Assembly: GCA_944324475.1 (NCBI GenBank)
Contig: CALUWK010000001.1
Coordinates: 1 to 64,000 of the forward strand
Origin: Candidatus Gastranaerophilales bacterium
Lineage (GTDB): Bacteria; Cyanobacteriota; Vampirovibrionia; Gastranaerophilales; Gastranaerophilaceae
Direction: 5' to 3'
Length of the DNA stretch: 64,000 bases
Part shown: piece by piece, positions 6,608 to 15,398 of the stretch
Layout of the letters: each line of letters starts with the position of its first letter
Numbering within the stretch: the first letter of the stretch is position 1
Notes under the pieces: model-generated
What the model was told of the DNA's origin: nothing
Seen by the model: only the letters and a program-made list of their open reading frames with translations
Databases searched by the model: none
Position numbers and translations under genes: made by a program

Positions 6608-8741
6608 TTAGATAATCTTTTAGTTCCTTAATTCTTGACGTTGCAAAATTGGTCATTTCATCTTTTTCAACTCCCTTTAGGGAAATAAATTTTTCATAAT
6701 TTAAAACAGCTTCTTTATAATTTTCGCTATTATCTAAATTTACTGCAAGAGAATAGTATGCGGAAGCAAAATTAGGATTCTTTGAAATTAATAATTTATA
6801 TTGTTTAATTGCTTCTTGTGGTTTTTTAAGTTCATCCAAACATAAACCTTTGTAATATATTCCATATTCATCATTTGGATTTTTAGATAAAAACTTATTT
6901 AAAGTTGTTAAAGATTCGTTGAATAGCCCTTTTTCATATTGATCTATAGCATTTTGCAATAATTCTGATGTTTCTTGTTCATTAATATTATCAAGAATGT
7001 TTTTTGCATCTTGGTTTGAGTTATTTAAAGCAAGAATTTTATTTGCGGTTATTTTTGCGTTTTGAATGTCATTTAATGAATAATATGCCCAAGCGCTACT
7101 TGTGAGCACTTCAATATCATTTGGTTCTTTTGATAAAACTTCAAGATAATATTTATTTGCGTTTTTGTAATCATTCATTTGCCAATAGCAGCTAGCAATA
7201 GCAAGGTTTACTTCTTTTGTTTTGTTTTGAATTTTTGAATATTCATTGATTGCTTGAGTGTATTTTTTTTCGTTGAATAATTTTGTAGCAGTTTCATATT
7301 GCGTATTTGCACTTAGCGCTTTAGAGTCATCCAGATATTTTTTTAATTCTGTGCTATTTGGAATTATCATTAATCCTTTTTCACAAATTTGATTTGCTAA
7401 GGGAAAGTTTTTTTGTTCTATGTATATTTGTGCTAAATTTAAATAAGTTTCTTCTTTTGATGGGTTGATATTTTGAGCTTTTTTATAGTATTCAATAGCC
7501 CCTGCATAATTTTTATTTTTATGTAATTCAAGAGCATAATTAAATTGTGCTTCATAATTTGAAGGGTTAGAATTTGCTTTTGCAAGAAGATAAGTTTGTA
7601 ATTTTTGACCTGAAAAATGATTTAAAATTATATCATCGGCTAAATTTCTTGCGTTTTTATTGTTTGGTTCTATAGCAAGAATCTTATCATATTGCTTTAA
7701 AGCTTCGTCATATCTTTGTAATTTTTTTAGAGCATCGGCTTTGTATTCAAGAACTTCAATATTATTTGATTTTTTTAAGAGTAATTTATCATATATGCTT
7801 ATTGCTCCTTGGTAGTTTTTTTGTTCTATATATAAAGATGCAAGATTATATAAACTTGTGTCATCCGAGCTATCTAAAGCTGCGGCTTTTAGATATTGTG
7901 TTTTTGCTGCTTCGAAATTTCCTTGTTTTTGATATATTGCTCCTAAATTAATATAACTTTGAGCATCGTTTGGGTTATTAACAATATTTTGAGTCCATTT
8001 GTTTTCGAGAATTTCCAGAAGTTCGGGACTTTTGTCTCCATATTTTAAGGCAAGATTGTATTGTTCCATGCTTGCTTCATAGTTTTTTGCTTCATCAAGC
8101 ATAACGCCGTATAAAAAGTGAAGTTTTGGATTTTCAGGGTTAAAACTTATTGCGTCTTTAAAATAATCCATAGCGCAGGACAAATTATTTAAGTTTTTAT
8201 ATATATTTCCAAGGTTTTCGTAAGCAGTTTCTTTATATTGGCCAGTTTTTAAAAGTTGAAAATCATATCCTGAAGCAGCAAGTTCACCTTGAGCTTTTAG
8301 AGTTTTTGCATTTTGCAAACGTGCAGATTGATTTTGAGCAACAGAGAGTCTTTTTTCAAGACTGTTTATTTCGTTTATTGCGTTATTTGCAAGAGATTGC
8401 ATAGATTGAGATGGAGATGTTTGTTTCCAATATTTTGCATAAAATACCGCGCTTTTGTAGTCGTTTAGAGCTTTTTTGTATTCTTTTGTTCCGCTTTTAT
8501 ATTGCTGTGCTCTTGCAAGATAAGCATTTGCAAGTTTCTCTTGTATTGTTTCATCGTAAGGAGAAAATCTTAAAACTTTTCGAAATTCAATAATTGCCGA
8601 GCTATATTGTTGATTTTTTAGGTATTCCATACCATTCGAGTAATATGCAGAGTATCTTTGTATATCTTCTTGTGAAATTTCTGCTGCGGTTACATTAAAA
8701 AATAAAAATGCCGCGAGGATAATTATAACTTTTTTCTTCAT
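6591..8741 (-). CDS. Large secreted tetratricopeptide-repeat protein
   Basis: 716 residues. A signal peptide (KKVIIILAAFLFFNVTAAE) is followed by many 34-residue TPR units with the usual W/L-G-Y-A-F-P spacing, for example YEAQFNYALELHKNKNYAGA and YYSLAVNLDNSENYKEA. A non-TPR helical stretch around residues 110-150 may be coiled coil. TPRs are scaffolds for protein contacts; in the periplasm they often assemble envelope or secretion machinery. There are no catalytic motifs. It is the first gene of the unit with dusB and has the ribosome site AAAGGG. Confidence 0.85.
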   Translation of the reverse strand: MKKKVIIILAAFLFFNVTAAEISQEDIQRYSAYYSNGMEYLKNQQYSSAIIEFRKVLRFSPYDETIQEKLANAYLARAQQYKSGTKEYKKALNDYKSAVFYAKYWKQTSPSQSMQSLANNAINEINSLEKRLSVAQNQSARLQNAKTLKAQGELAASGYDFQLLKTGQYKETAYENLGNIYKNLNNLSCAMDYFKDAISFNPENPKLHFLYGVMLDEAKNYEASMEQYNLALKYGDKSPELLEILENKWTQNIVNNPNDAQSYINLGAIYQKQGNFEAAKTQYLKAAALDSSDDTSLYNLASLYIEQKNYQGAISIYDKLLLKKSNNIEVLEYKADALKKLQRYDEALKQYDKILAIEPNNKNARNLADDIILNHFSGQKLQTYLLAKANSNPSNYEAQFNYALELHKNKNYAGAIEYYKKAQNINPSKEETYLNLAQIYIEQKNFPLANQICEKGLMIIPNSTELKKYLDDSKALSANTQYETATKLFNEKKYTQAINEYSKIQNKTKEVNLAIASCYWQMNDYKNANKYYLEVLSKEPNDIEVLTSSAWAYYSLNDIQNAKITANKILALNNSNQDAKNILDNINEQETSELLQNAIDQYEKGLFNESLTTLNKFLSKNPNDEYGIYYKGLCLDELKKPQEAIKQYKLLISKNPNFASAYYSLAVNLDNSENYKEAVLNYEKFISLKGVEKDEMTNFATSRIKELKDYLNALKK

Positions 8742-8814
8742 CCAATAACCCTTTTAATATACCTATTTTATTATACAACAATTTTTAATGATTAAAACAG
8801 AATTTCGGGTAATT

Positions 8815-9579
8815 CTATATTAAAGGAATTTTAATAAATTCATCTGCTGTAAAAGCTAAAAAAGCCTCACAATAGTTGCAATTATGTTGTATTGAACGAA
8901 AAGCATTTATACCGATTATTCTATTAACAAGCTCAGGAAATTTGTCTTCAGGATAGTACATTTTAAGCATTTTTTTCTTTGTTTCAATAATTGAACTAAT
9001 ATCAATGTAATAATCTAAAGTGCATAAAGGAAAGTCCGATTCATACATTAAAATTTTTAAATCAGGTTTAAATTCTTTATCTTTTAATATTTGTTTAAAA
9101 TGTTGCAAAAGAGATATTGTATCAATATTGTTATCGTAAATGTTGGGTATAAAAATATAGTCTACTTCCGATATATCTATTTTTTTGAATGTTGCATAAT
9201 GGTTTTTTAGAGTTTTATTGTCTATGTCAAAAATTTTAAAACCTTTTGTGCGAGTTAATTTCATTACTTCTGTAAATTGTTGTTTTTTAATAGAAGCAGA
9301 CTCGAAGGGATTTAAGTTTGGAATCATGTTTGAGCCGTTTGTGAGGCATAAAACTTCAAAGTTTTTTGGATATTGAGCAATTAAACCACCTAAACCTTTA
9401 GTTTCTGCTCCTGGATATTGTGAAAAAACAAGACATTTAGTGTCTATGTTGATTTTAAATTCACCAAAGCGACTTTTTAAACCAAAAAGAAAATAAAAAA
9501 TAAATTTATTGTAATTTATTTTTTTGATTATATCTGTTTTTTTGATGAAATCAATTATCTTTCTTTTTATGTTAACCAT
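8815..9579 (-). CDS. PIG-L/LmbE-like protein lacking the usual metal-binding motif
   Basis: 254 residues. The pattern LVFSQYPGAETKGLGGLIA, then FEVLCLTNGSN, sits where PIG-L deacetylases have the PHPDDE motif, a GG-liA helix and a vvvLTdG strand. In this protein HPDD is replaced by YPGA, leaving only the Glu. The C-terminal part (KKKMLKMYYPEDKF, then AFRSIQHNCNYCEAF) resembles the end of the family fold. PIG-L enzymes deacetylate GlcNAc-type sugars with zinc; with the ligands missing, this may be inactive or use another chemistry. Assignment by pattern only. Confidence 0.55.
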   Translation of the reverse strand: MVNIKRKIIDFIKKTDIIKKINYNKFIFYFLFGLKSRFGEFKINIDTKCLVFSQYPGAETKGLGGLIAQYPKNFEVLCLTNGSNMIPNLNPFESASIKKQQFTEVMKLTRTKGFKIFDIDNKTLKNHYATFKKIDISEVDYIFIPNIYDNNIDTISLLQHFKQILKDKEFKPDLKILMYESDFPLCTLDYYIDISSIIETKKKMLKMYYPEDKFPELVNRIIGINAFRSIQHNCNYCEAFLAFTADEFIKIPLI

Positions 9580-9670
9580 TTAATCCATCTTTCCGAAAAA
9601 GATTATATCATAAATAATTCCTATATTAGGATTATTGTAAATTTTAGTTAATTTTTATAGAGTATAGTTT

Positions 9671-10363
9671 ATGGTTAAATGTCGTGCGTTTTCAGTGATA
9701 GAATTTATTACGACAATTTCTGCTTTGATAGCTGTAGTTGTTTTAATTAGTCCTTTTTTTAATAAGCTTTCAAAAGCAGAAAGAACTGCTTTAACTTTAA
9801 AAGATGTATATGAAACAATTAATTCTACTGTTAAAAGATATGAAAGGTATGATGAGCCTTGTCAAACTTGGGGTTGGAGCGCACCGGACACTTATGAAAT
9901 TTCAAAATATATTTTGGATAAATATATTGTTCCTTCTTTTTCAAATTATACATCTTGTAGTAACCCATTGTTGTGTGTTGGCGGTTTTTTATCAATGGAT
10001 GGTGAAGATTATACAAATTACAGACAAAGAGAAGATTATGCAAGAGCGCTTGTTGGTAAAAAGAAAGTTCATATAGCTTTAAGGTCAACAGGAAGTTGTG
10101 TTATGGATGCTGCTGATAATTTATGTGGAATTTTGGTCGTGGATGTAGATAATAAAGATGGTGAAAACAAACTTGGTTATGATGTTTTTGTATTTGGTTT
10201 TTACGGTGACGGTAAGTTTATGCCTTTTGGGTATAATTTTTCAAAAGAAGATATAGAAAAAAATTGCTCTAAATATTCTTATGGTGAAACTTGTGCTGCT
10301 AAAATAATGAATAATAATTGGGTTATAAATGAATTGCCAAAGGAAGAAGATTATTTTGAATAG
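9671..10363 (+). CDS. Type IV pilin-like (minor pseudopilin) protein
   Basis: 230 residues. The N-terminus has a short positive leader, then A/FSVIEF with Glu at +5 and a hydrophobic helix (ITTISALIAVVVLISPFF), which is a class III prepilin signal with Ala instead of Gly at -1. The globular part has paired cysteines (TSCSNPLLCVGG, GSCVMDAADNLCG, NCSKYSYGETC) and a DVDNKDGENKLG segment like those in pseudopilins. It would be processed by prepilin peptidase and placed in a pilus tip or type II-like secretion pseudopilus. No pilus assembly genes lie in the window. Confidence 0.75.
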   Translation: MVKCRAFSVIEFITTISALIAVVVLISPFFNKLSKAERTALTLKDVYETINSTVKRYERYDEPCQTWGWSAPDTYEISKYILDKYIVPSFSNYTSCSNPLLCVGGFLSMDGEDYTNYRQREDYARALVGKKKVHIALRSTGSCVMDAADNLCGILVVDVDNKDGENKLGYDVFVFGFYGDGKFMPFGYNFSKEDIEKNCSKYSYGETCAAKIMNNNWVINELPKEEDYFE

Positions 10364-10408
10364 CAATTTTTCTATAAAAAAATACTTTATATATGTAAGA
10401 TAGAATAA

Positions 10409-10417
10409 TGATATAAT
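10409..10417 (+). promoter_or_regulatory. Extended -10 promoter, predicted leaderless
   Basis: TGaTATAAT (TATAAT at 10412-10417) ends 7 nt before the ATG at 10425. There is no Shine-Dalgarno and no good -35, as expected for an extended -10 promoter. Confidence 0.55.
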
Positions 10418-10424
10418 TTGTATT

Positions 10425-10595
10425 ATGAAAAAGGATAAGATAATTTTTTTAAAAGAAAAAAATATAAAAAAAATAGCAGAAAAGAACTATGATGAAATGC
10501 GCAGCTCTGGATATGCACAAAATCCTATAGCTGCAAAGTTGCTAGCTTTTCAAAAAACAAAGAGGAATATTGACTCAAAAGATTTGTTGGAATAA
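10425..10595 (+). CDS. Small basic protein, 56 residues
   Basis: The frame begins MKKDKIIFLK and ends SKDLLE. It is rich in Lys and soluble. Its stop and the next start share TAATG (10593-10597), so the two are translationally coupled. It sits in front of the 167-residue hypothetical gene and prmC. Composition might suit a nucleic acid or ribosome contact, but no family is recognised. The start is set by the extended -10 immediately upstream. Confidence 0.55.
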   Translation: MKKDKIIFLKEKNIKKIAEKNYDEMRSSGYAQNPIAAKLLAFQKTKRNIDSKDLLE

Positions 10596-11098
10596 TGCAA
10601 AATATTAAAAATAGTGTGTTTTTATATTTAACCCCGCGCCAAAAGTCACAGCTTTTAGGTACTTTAAAGTCTTATTTTAAGAAATTTTCTGATTTATCTG
10701 AGAATGATTTAGTTTCAAAATTTTTGGAAGATGAAAAATATTATATTGAAATTAAAAATCCTCATTTTGAGTTTGTTGAACAATATTTGGATGATAATAT
10801 GTTTTTTAGCGATATAGTTAAGTTTTTTAAATATTGCGCTTGGGAAAAACGCGAGCTTGAATTGCTAGAACCATATAAACAAAAAGAAAAAGAATACGCT
10901 AAACTTCAGAGAAAAAAAGTTTCTGATTATAAGATGTCTAAATTAAAACCAACTAAAAAACAAATTATGTATTATGATAAATTAACAAAAGCCCATGGTG
11001 TTGAAAAAAAAGATATTGAAAATGCAAGCAGGCTTGATTTAAAAAATTGGATAATGGAAATAATAGAAAAAAATGAATGCAATAATAAAACAAGTTGA
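10595..11098 (+). CDS. Hypothetical protein upstream of prmC
   Basis: 167 residues, helical and charged, with no signal peptide. The middle contains a Lys/Glu-rich helix (EPYKQKEKEYAKLQRKK). The C-terminal 50 residues (KPTKKQIMYYDKLTKAHGVE, then ASRLDLKNWIMEIIEK) resemble the small helical tail seen in many phage and regulatory proteins (DUF3072-like/SAP-like pattern). Its 3' end overlaps prmC by 26 nt, so it is in the prmC operon. Function unknown. Confidence 0.6.
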   Translation: MQNIKNSVFLYLTPRQKSQLLGTLKSYFKKFSDLSENDLVSKFLEDEKYYIEIKNPHFEFVEQYLDDNMFFSDIVKFFKYCAWEKRELELLEPYKQKEKEYAKLQRKKVSDYKMSKLKPTKKQIMYYDKLTKAHGVEKKDIENASRLDLKNWIMEIIEKNECNNKTS

Positions 11099-11912
11099 AA
11101 AAATATTATTCAACGCAGGAATTGAAGAATATAAACAAGAGGCAAAGCTTATTGTTGAAAGCATTTCAGGGCTTTCATTAGATAAAATTATAGCGGGTTT
11201 TGAAATAAGAAATATTGATAAAATTATTGAAATTGCTCAAAAAAGGGCAGAGTCAAAAGTACCTGTTCAATATATACTTGGTTTTTCATATTTTATGGGT
11301 GAAAAATATATCGTTAATAAAGATGTTTTAATTCCAAGAGATGAAACTGAAATTTTAGTTATAGAATGTTATAAATTATTGAAAGATAGAAATAAGAAAA
11401 TTGATATTTTAGATATTGGTGTGGGTTCAGGTTGTATTAGTTGTGCTTTAGCAAAAAAACTTATTGATAAAGATATTGAAATATTGGCTGTTGATATAAG
11501 TTCTGAAGCAATTAAGATTGCTCTTGAAAATGCAGATAAATTAGATTTAATAAGAAAAATTGTTTTTAGAAAGTCTGATGTATATTCTAAAATCAGAGAT
11601 TTTGAAAAATTTGATTTAATTGTTTCAAATCCACCTTATATTCCTATAGCTGAAAAATGCAATTTGCAGAAGGAAGTTTGTTTTGAACCAAAGGTTGCGC
11701 TTTTTGCAACTGATATTGAAGGTGTGGAATTTTATAAAAAAATTATAAAGGATGCTTATAAGTTTTTAAAAATTGGTGGATTTTTAGCTTTTGAAATTGG
11801 AATTAATCAAGCAGATATAGTTAGGGATTTGTTGATTGAGAATAATTTTAAAAATATTAAATTAATAAAAGATTTAGCAAATATTACTAGGGTAGTTATT
11901 GCCCAAATATAG
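11073..11912 (+). CDS. prmC: Release factor glutamine N5-methyltransferase
   Basis: 279 residues. It methylates the Gln of the GGQ motif in peptide release factors. Domains: an N-terminal helical bundle (1-80), then a Rossmann methyltransferase with the entry motif PRDETE (88-93), the AdoMet loop DIGVGSG (114-120) and the catalytic NPPY (186-189). Length is normal. The release-factor gene is not adjacent. The start overlaps the preceding gene. Confidence 0.94.
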   Translation: MNAIIKQVEKILFNAGIEEYKQEAKLIVESISGLSLDKIIAGFEIRNIDKIIEIAQKRAESKVPVQYILGFSYFMGEKYIVNKDVLIPRDETEILVIECYKLLKDRNKKIDILDIGVGSGCISCALAKKLIDKDIEILAVDISSEAIKIALENADKLDLIRKIVFRKSDVYSKIRDFEKFDLIVSNPPYIPIAEKCNLQKEVCFEPKVALFATDIEGVEFYKKIIKDAYKFLKIGGFLAFEIGINQADIVRDLLIENNFKNIKLIKDLANITRVVIAQI

Positions 11913-11987
11913 ACTTATGGATAATGTTCTTTTTTGAAAAATGTAGCAAAATAAAATATCGAGTTTATTATTTCAAAGGAGAAAAAA

Positions 11988-12452
11988 ATGAGATTTAGTG
12001 TAATAAAAAGAGAACCTTCATATTTTTTTGAAAATATTCATGAGGATTTAAATAGGTTTTTGAAAGATACATTTGGTGAACTTCCTTATGCAGAAAAGGA
12101 AATGTTGTCTGTTTATAAAGCTTTTCGTCCTGCTATAGAAGTTAAAGAAAAAAAGAATGAATATAAAATAAAAGTAGAACTTCCTGATGTTAAAAAAGAA
12201 GATATTGATGTTGAACTAAAAGAAAATTCGATTTCTATTTCTGCCGAGACAAAGTTTGAAGAATGTAAAGAAGAGGAAAATCTTAAAACTTCAGAATTCA
12301 GATATGGTAAATTTAGTCGTGTTATTCCTTTTGAACATCAAATAAATCCGGATAATGCAAAATGTGAATATAAAAACGGTGTTCTGCATATTCAATTACC
12401 AAAATTACACGAAGATAAAAAAGATGACATTAAAAAACTAAAAGTAGACTAA
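11988..12452 (+). CDS. Hsp20/alpha-crystallin small heat-shock protein
   Basis: 154 residues with ribosome site AAAGGAG. The alpha-crystallin domain spans about 45-145: AIEVKEKKNEYKIKVELPDV, KKEDIDVELKENSISISAE, FRYGKFSRVIPFE, then YKNGVLHIQLPK, which includes the family motif NGVLxIxLPK. It holds unfolding proteins until ATP chaperones act. No HrcA (CIRCE) palindrome is visible upstream. It is monocistronic and ends at a strong terminator shared with rpe on the other strand. Confidence 0.92.
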   Translation: MRFSVIKREPSYFFENIHEDLNRFLKDTFGELPYAEKEMLSVYKAFRPAIEVKEKKNEYKIKVELPDVKKEDIDVELKENSISISAETKFEECKEEENLKTSEFRYGKFSRVIPFEHQINPDNAKCEYKNGVLHIQLPKLHEDKKDDIKKLKVD

Positions 12453-12493
12453 ATGCCTTAATCTTTTGATATCATGATTTCTTAATATATAAT

Positions 12494-12550
12494 AAACCAC
12501 CTTAAAAAGAACTTATGCCTTGACATTTAGGTGTAAGTTCACGGTGGTTT
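12494..12550. terminator. Bidirectional terminator between hsp20 and rpe
   Basis: AAACCACC (12494-12501) pairs with GGTGGTTT (12543-12550). Inside it GAACTTA pairs with TAAGTTC, making a long nested hairpin. T-runs lie on both outer sides. It separates convergent genes, and the rpe stop codon begins at its last base. Confidence 0.7.
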
Positions 12551-13188
12551 TATTTTTTTAATAATTCTATTGCATTTTGAATGTTTTTAGATTTGTATAT
12601 GTAATTTCCTGCAACAAGAGAATTTGCTCCTAAAGATGTGCATAATTTGCCTGTTAAATCATTGATTCCGCCGTCTATTTGGATAATTAAATCATTTTTG
12701 CAGGATAATTTTTTAATATCAGTAATTTTATAAGCACAATTTTCCATAAATTTTTGTCCGCCAAACCCAGGTTCAACTGTCATGATAAGGATTACATCAC
12801 ATAAATTAATATAATCTTTTATTTCATTTGGATTCGTATTTGGTTTAATTGAAAGACCTGCTTTTTTACCTTTATTTTTAATTTGTTCAATTATTTTTGG
12901 AGTTTTATCCCTTGCTGCTTCATAATGAAAAGTAATTAAATCAGACCCCGCGTCAATAAAAGCATCAATATATTTTTCAGGGTTTTGGATCATCAAGTGT
13001 ACATCAAAAAATAAATTTGTGATTTTTCTTATTGATTTAATAACGGGTATTCCTATAGAAATATTTGGAACAAAATGTCCGTCCATTACATCAATATGTA
13101 TCCAAGGAACATAGGGTTCAATTTTTTTAATTTCTTTTTCTAAATTTGCAAAATCACAAGATAAAATTGATGGTGAAATTATTGTCAT
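12550..13188 (-). CDS. rpe: Ribulose-phosphate 3-epimerase
   Basis: 212 residues, the usual length. It interconverts ribulose 5-phosphate and xylulose 5-phosphate. Landmarks: SILSCDFANLEKEI, the metal-site HIDVMDGHFVPN, FDVHLMIQNP, MTVEPGFGGQ and the phosphate loop IQIDGGI. It is the last gene of pyrH-frr-cdsA-rnc-rpe, and its start overlaps rnc by 4 nt (ATGA type). Confidence 0.95.
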   Translation of the reverse strand: MTIISPSILSCDFANLEKEIKKIEPYVPWIHIDVMDGHFVPNISIGIPVIKSIRKITNLFFDVHLMIQNPEKYIDAFIDAGSDLITFHYEAARDKTPKIIEQIKNKGKKAGLSIKPNTNPNEIKDYINLCDVILIMTVEPGFGGQKFMENCAYKITDIKKLSCKNDLIIQIDGGINDLTGKLCTSLGANSLVAGNYIYKSKNIQNAIELLKK

Positions 13189-13922
13189 TTTATTACCTTC
13201 AAATTAATAAGTGCATCTTTAGCCGCATTTTGTGAGGCTTCTTTAATACTTTTTGCGCTGCCTTTTCCTATAATCTCATCTTTGTAGCTTACTTCAATAA
13301 AAAAGGTTTTTTCGTGTTCTTTGCCTTCTTCTTTTATGAGTTTATATTTGGGTAATTCTTTTGATATGCTTTGAGTGTATTCTTGAAGCATAGCTTTTGG
13401 GTTTAGAGTATCGATTTTTTCATTGATTGAGTTAATTTCATCTTCAAAATTTTTTATTAAAAATTCTGATGCTTTTTTATAACCCTTTTCTTTATATTCA
13501 ATAAAAATCGCTCCCAAAAGAGCTTCAAAAGAGCAAGCTAATATAGATTCTTTTTTTGCTCCGCCCAGTTTTTTTTCGTTTTTTCCAAGTAGGATTAAAT
13601 CCTTAAAACCCAGTTTTTTTGCATAATTTGAAATATTTTTATCCGATATTATCTCTGCTCTTAGTTTTGTTAGTTCACCTTCTTTATAATTTTTAAATTT
13701 ATTATAAAAAAGACTGCTAATTGAAAGTTTTAGAACGGCATCACCTAGGAATTCAAGTCTTTCATATGAGTTTTCTATTCCTATATTATTTTCGTTTGTA
13801 TATGAAGTATGACAAAAGGCTTGATTTAAAAGGTTAATATTTGAAAAATTAAGATTATATTTTTGTTGAAATTCAAGGAGTTTTTTGTGTCTTTTCTCAC
13901 TTATGTTATTAGAAGTAGACAT
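13185..13922 (-). CDS. rnc: Ribonuclease III
   Basis: 245 residues. It cuts double-stranded RNA in rRNA and mRNA maturation. The catalytic signature ERLEFLGDAVLKL is at about 50-62, with the second acidic pair in the ILACSFEALLGAIFIEY region. A dsRNA-binding domain follows (about 170-240: NPKAMLQEYTQ, GKGSAKSIKEASQNAAKDAL). It overlaps cdsA by 14 nt and rpe by 4 nt. Confidence 0.95.
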   Translation of the reverse strand: MSTSNNISEKRHKKLLEFQQKYNLNFSNINLLNQAFCHTSYTNENNIGIENSYERLEFLGDAVLKLSISSLFYNKFKNYKEGELTKLRAEIISDKNISNYAKKLGFKDLILLGKNEKKLGGAKKESILACSFEALLGAIFIEYKEKGYKKASEFLIKNFEDEINSINEKIDTLNPKAMLQEYTQSISKELPKYKLIKEEGKEHEKTFFIEVSYKDEIIGKGSAKSIKEASQNAAKDALINLKVIK

Positions 13923-14817
13923 TTATTGCCCCTTTAAAATAGCCTAAAAATTCCACAAATACATTTTTGCCTAAGGTAAAATGCATAAAGAAATAGTATG
14001 CAACAGGAATTGCAAAAATATATCCGTCAAATCTGTCCAGCATTCCACCATGTCCGGGGAGAATATCGCTTGAATCTTTAACGCCTGCATCTCTTTTAAT
14101 TAAAGACTCTGACAAATCACCTAACTGAGCAGAGGCTGTGATGATTATACCCCCGATAATTGCTTGGCATAGACTGAGTTTAGTATAAAAAATACCTAAA
14201 ATTGAGATAATTATAGCACATAACGCTCCACCAATAGCACCTTCAACAGTTTTTTTGGGACTTATAACTTCAGCAAGTTTATGTTTTCCAAAACGAACTC
14301 CAAAATAGTATGCTCCGATGTCCGTCATAGCAACAGCTAGAAATACAAACATTAAAAGCCCTAGTCCTTCTGAATATGAAAATTGAAAAGCACTTACCCG
14401 ATTCATACCTATTTGACGGATTAAAAGTAAATGACAAGGTAACCATCCACAATATAAGGCTCCTAAAATTGTGGTTGCAACATTTACTATATAGGGTTGA
14501 CGTCCTCTGAAAAGAACTATTAAAAAAGATGCCATAATGGTTAATGTTAGCATAGAAGGAACAAGATCAAATCTATGAAAAAAAGTTAGCGTTGCAAAAA
14601 CGAATGCTGAAAATAAAATAATAGTTAAACTTGGATGAAACCCTTTATATTTAAGTATTTTAACAAATTCTTTTGAACAAAGGGTTATAATCAAAAGTAG
14701 TGACAAAAACAAGGGAAGCGAACCTATAATAATCGCTACTATTGATATTATTGAAATTATTACCCCTGTTATTACTCTTTTTGGTTTGTTTTTTTTTGCA
14801 ACATCATCTTCTAACAA
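13909..14817 (-). CDS. cdsA: Phosphatidate cytidylyltransferase
   Basis: 302 residues, about eight membrane segments. It makes CDP-diacylglycerol from phosphatidate and CTP for phospholipid synthesis. The C-terminal signature is visible: MTDIGAYYFG, ISPKKTVEGAIGG, AQLGDLSESLIKRDAGVKDS, then LPGHGGMLDRFDG with the metal-binding acidic residues. It begins 1 nt after the frr stop, so translation is coupled. Confidence 0.94.
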   Translation of the reverse strand: MLEDDVAKKNKPKRVITGVIISIISIVAIIIGSLPLFLSLLLIITLCSKEFVKILKYKGFHPSLTIILFSAFVFATLTFFHRFDLVPSMLTLTIMASFLIVLFRGRQPYIVNVATTILGALYCGWLPCHLLLIRQIGMNRVSAFQFSYSEGLGLLMFVFLAVAMTDIGAYYFGVRFGKHKLAEVISPKKTVEGAIGGALCAIIISILGIFYTKLSLCQAIIGGIIITASAQLGDLSESLIKRDAGVKDSSDILPGHGGMLDRFDGYIFAIPVAYYFFMHFTLGKNVFVEFLGYFKGAINVYF

Positions 14818-14818
14818 T

Positions 14819-15379
14819 TTATATCTCCATAACCTCTTTTTCTTTTGTGCTTATTGTTTCGTCAACAAGTTTTGTAAATTTATCGGTAATTTTTTGGATT
14901 TGGTCAAGTCCGTCTTTTATAGCATCTTCCGGTAAATTATCACTTTTTTCAAGTTTTTTTATAGCATCTTGCATATCTCTTCTAACGTTTCTTATTGCTA
15001 TTTTTGCATTTTCTCCCATTGCTTTTACTTCTTTTGCCAATTCTTTTCTTCTATCTTGTGTTAAAGGAGGGAATTGTAGCCTAATTACTACGCCGTCAGA
15101 ATTTGGGGTTATGCCGATTTCTGCTTTTACGATTGCTTTTTCAATTTCTTTTATTATTGATTTATCAAATGGTGTTATAACAAGAGTTGTACCTTCTGAA
15201 ACAGAGACTTGTGCTAGTTGTCGTAGGCCTGTTGGAGCTCCATAGTAATCAACTAAAACTTTGTCTAGAATTAGGGGGTTTGCTCTGCCTGTTCTGACTG
15301 TTGCAAGTTCTTTTGAAAGTTGAACAGTGCACTTTTCCATTTTTTCATTTGTTTGTTTTTTAATTTCTTCAACTGTCAT
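14819..15379 (-). CDS. frr: Ribosome recycling factor
   Basis: 186 residues, full length. With EF-G it splits the post-termination ribosome. Visible motifs: the N-terminal helix MEKCTVQLSKELATVRTGRA, then NPLILDKVLVDYYG, TLVITPFDKS, GVVIRLQFPPLTQDRRKEL and a long C-terminal helix. It follows pyrH with a 19-nt gap containing AGGAGAAAA. Confidence 0.96.
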   Translation of the reverse strand: MTVEEIKKQTNEKMEKCTVQLSKELATVRTGRANPLILDKVLVDYYGAPTGLRQLAQVSVSEGTTLVITPFDKSIIKEIEKAIVKAEIGITPNSDGVVIRLQFPPLTQDRRKELAKEVKAMGENAKIAIRNVRRDMQDAIKKLEKSDNLPEDAIKDGLDQIQKITDKFTKLVDETISTKEKEVMEI

Positions 15380-15398
15380 TTATTTTCTCCTAAATTTT

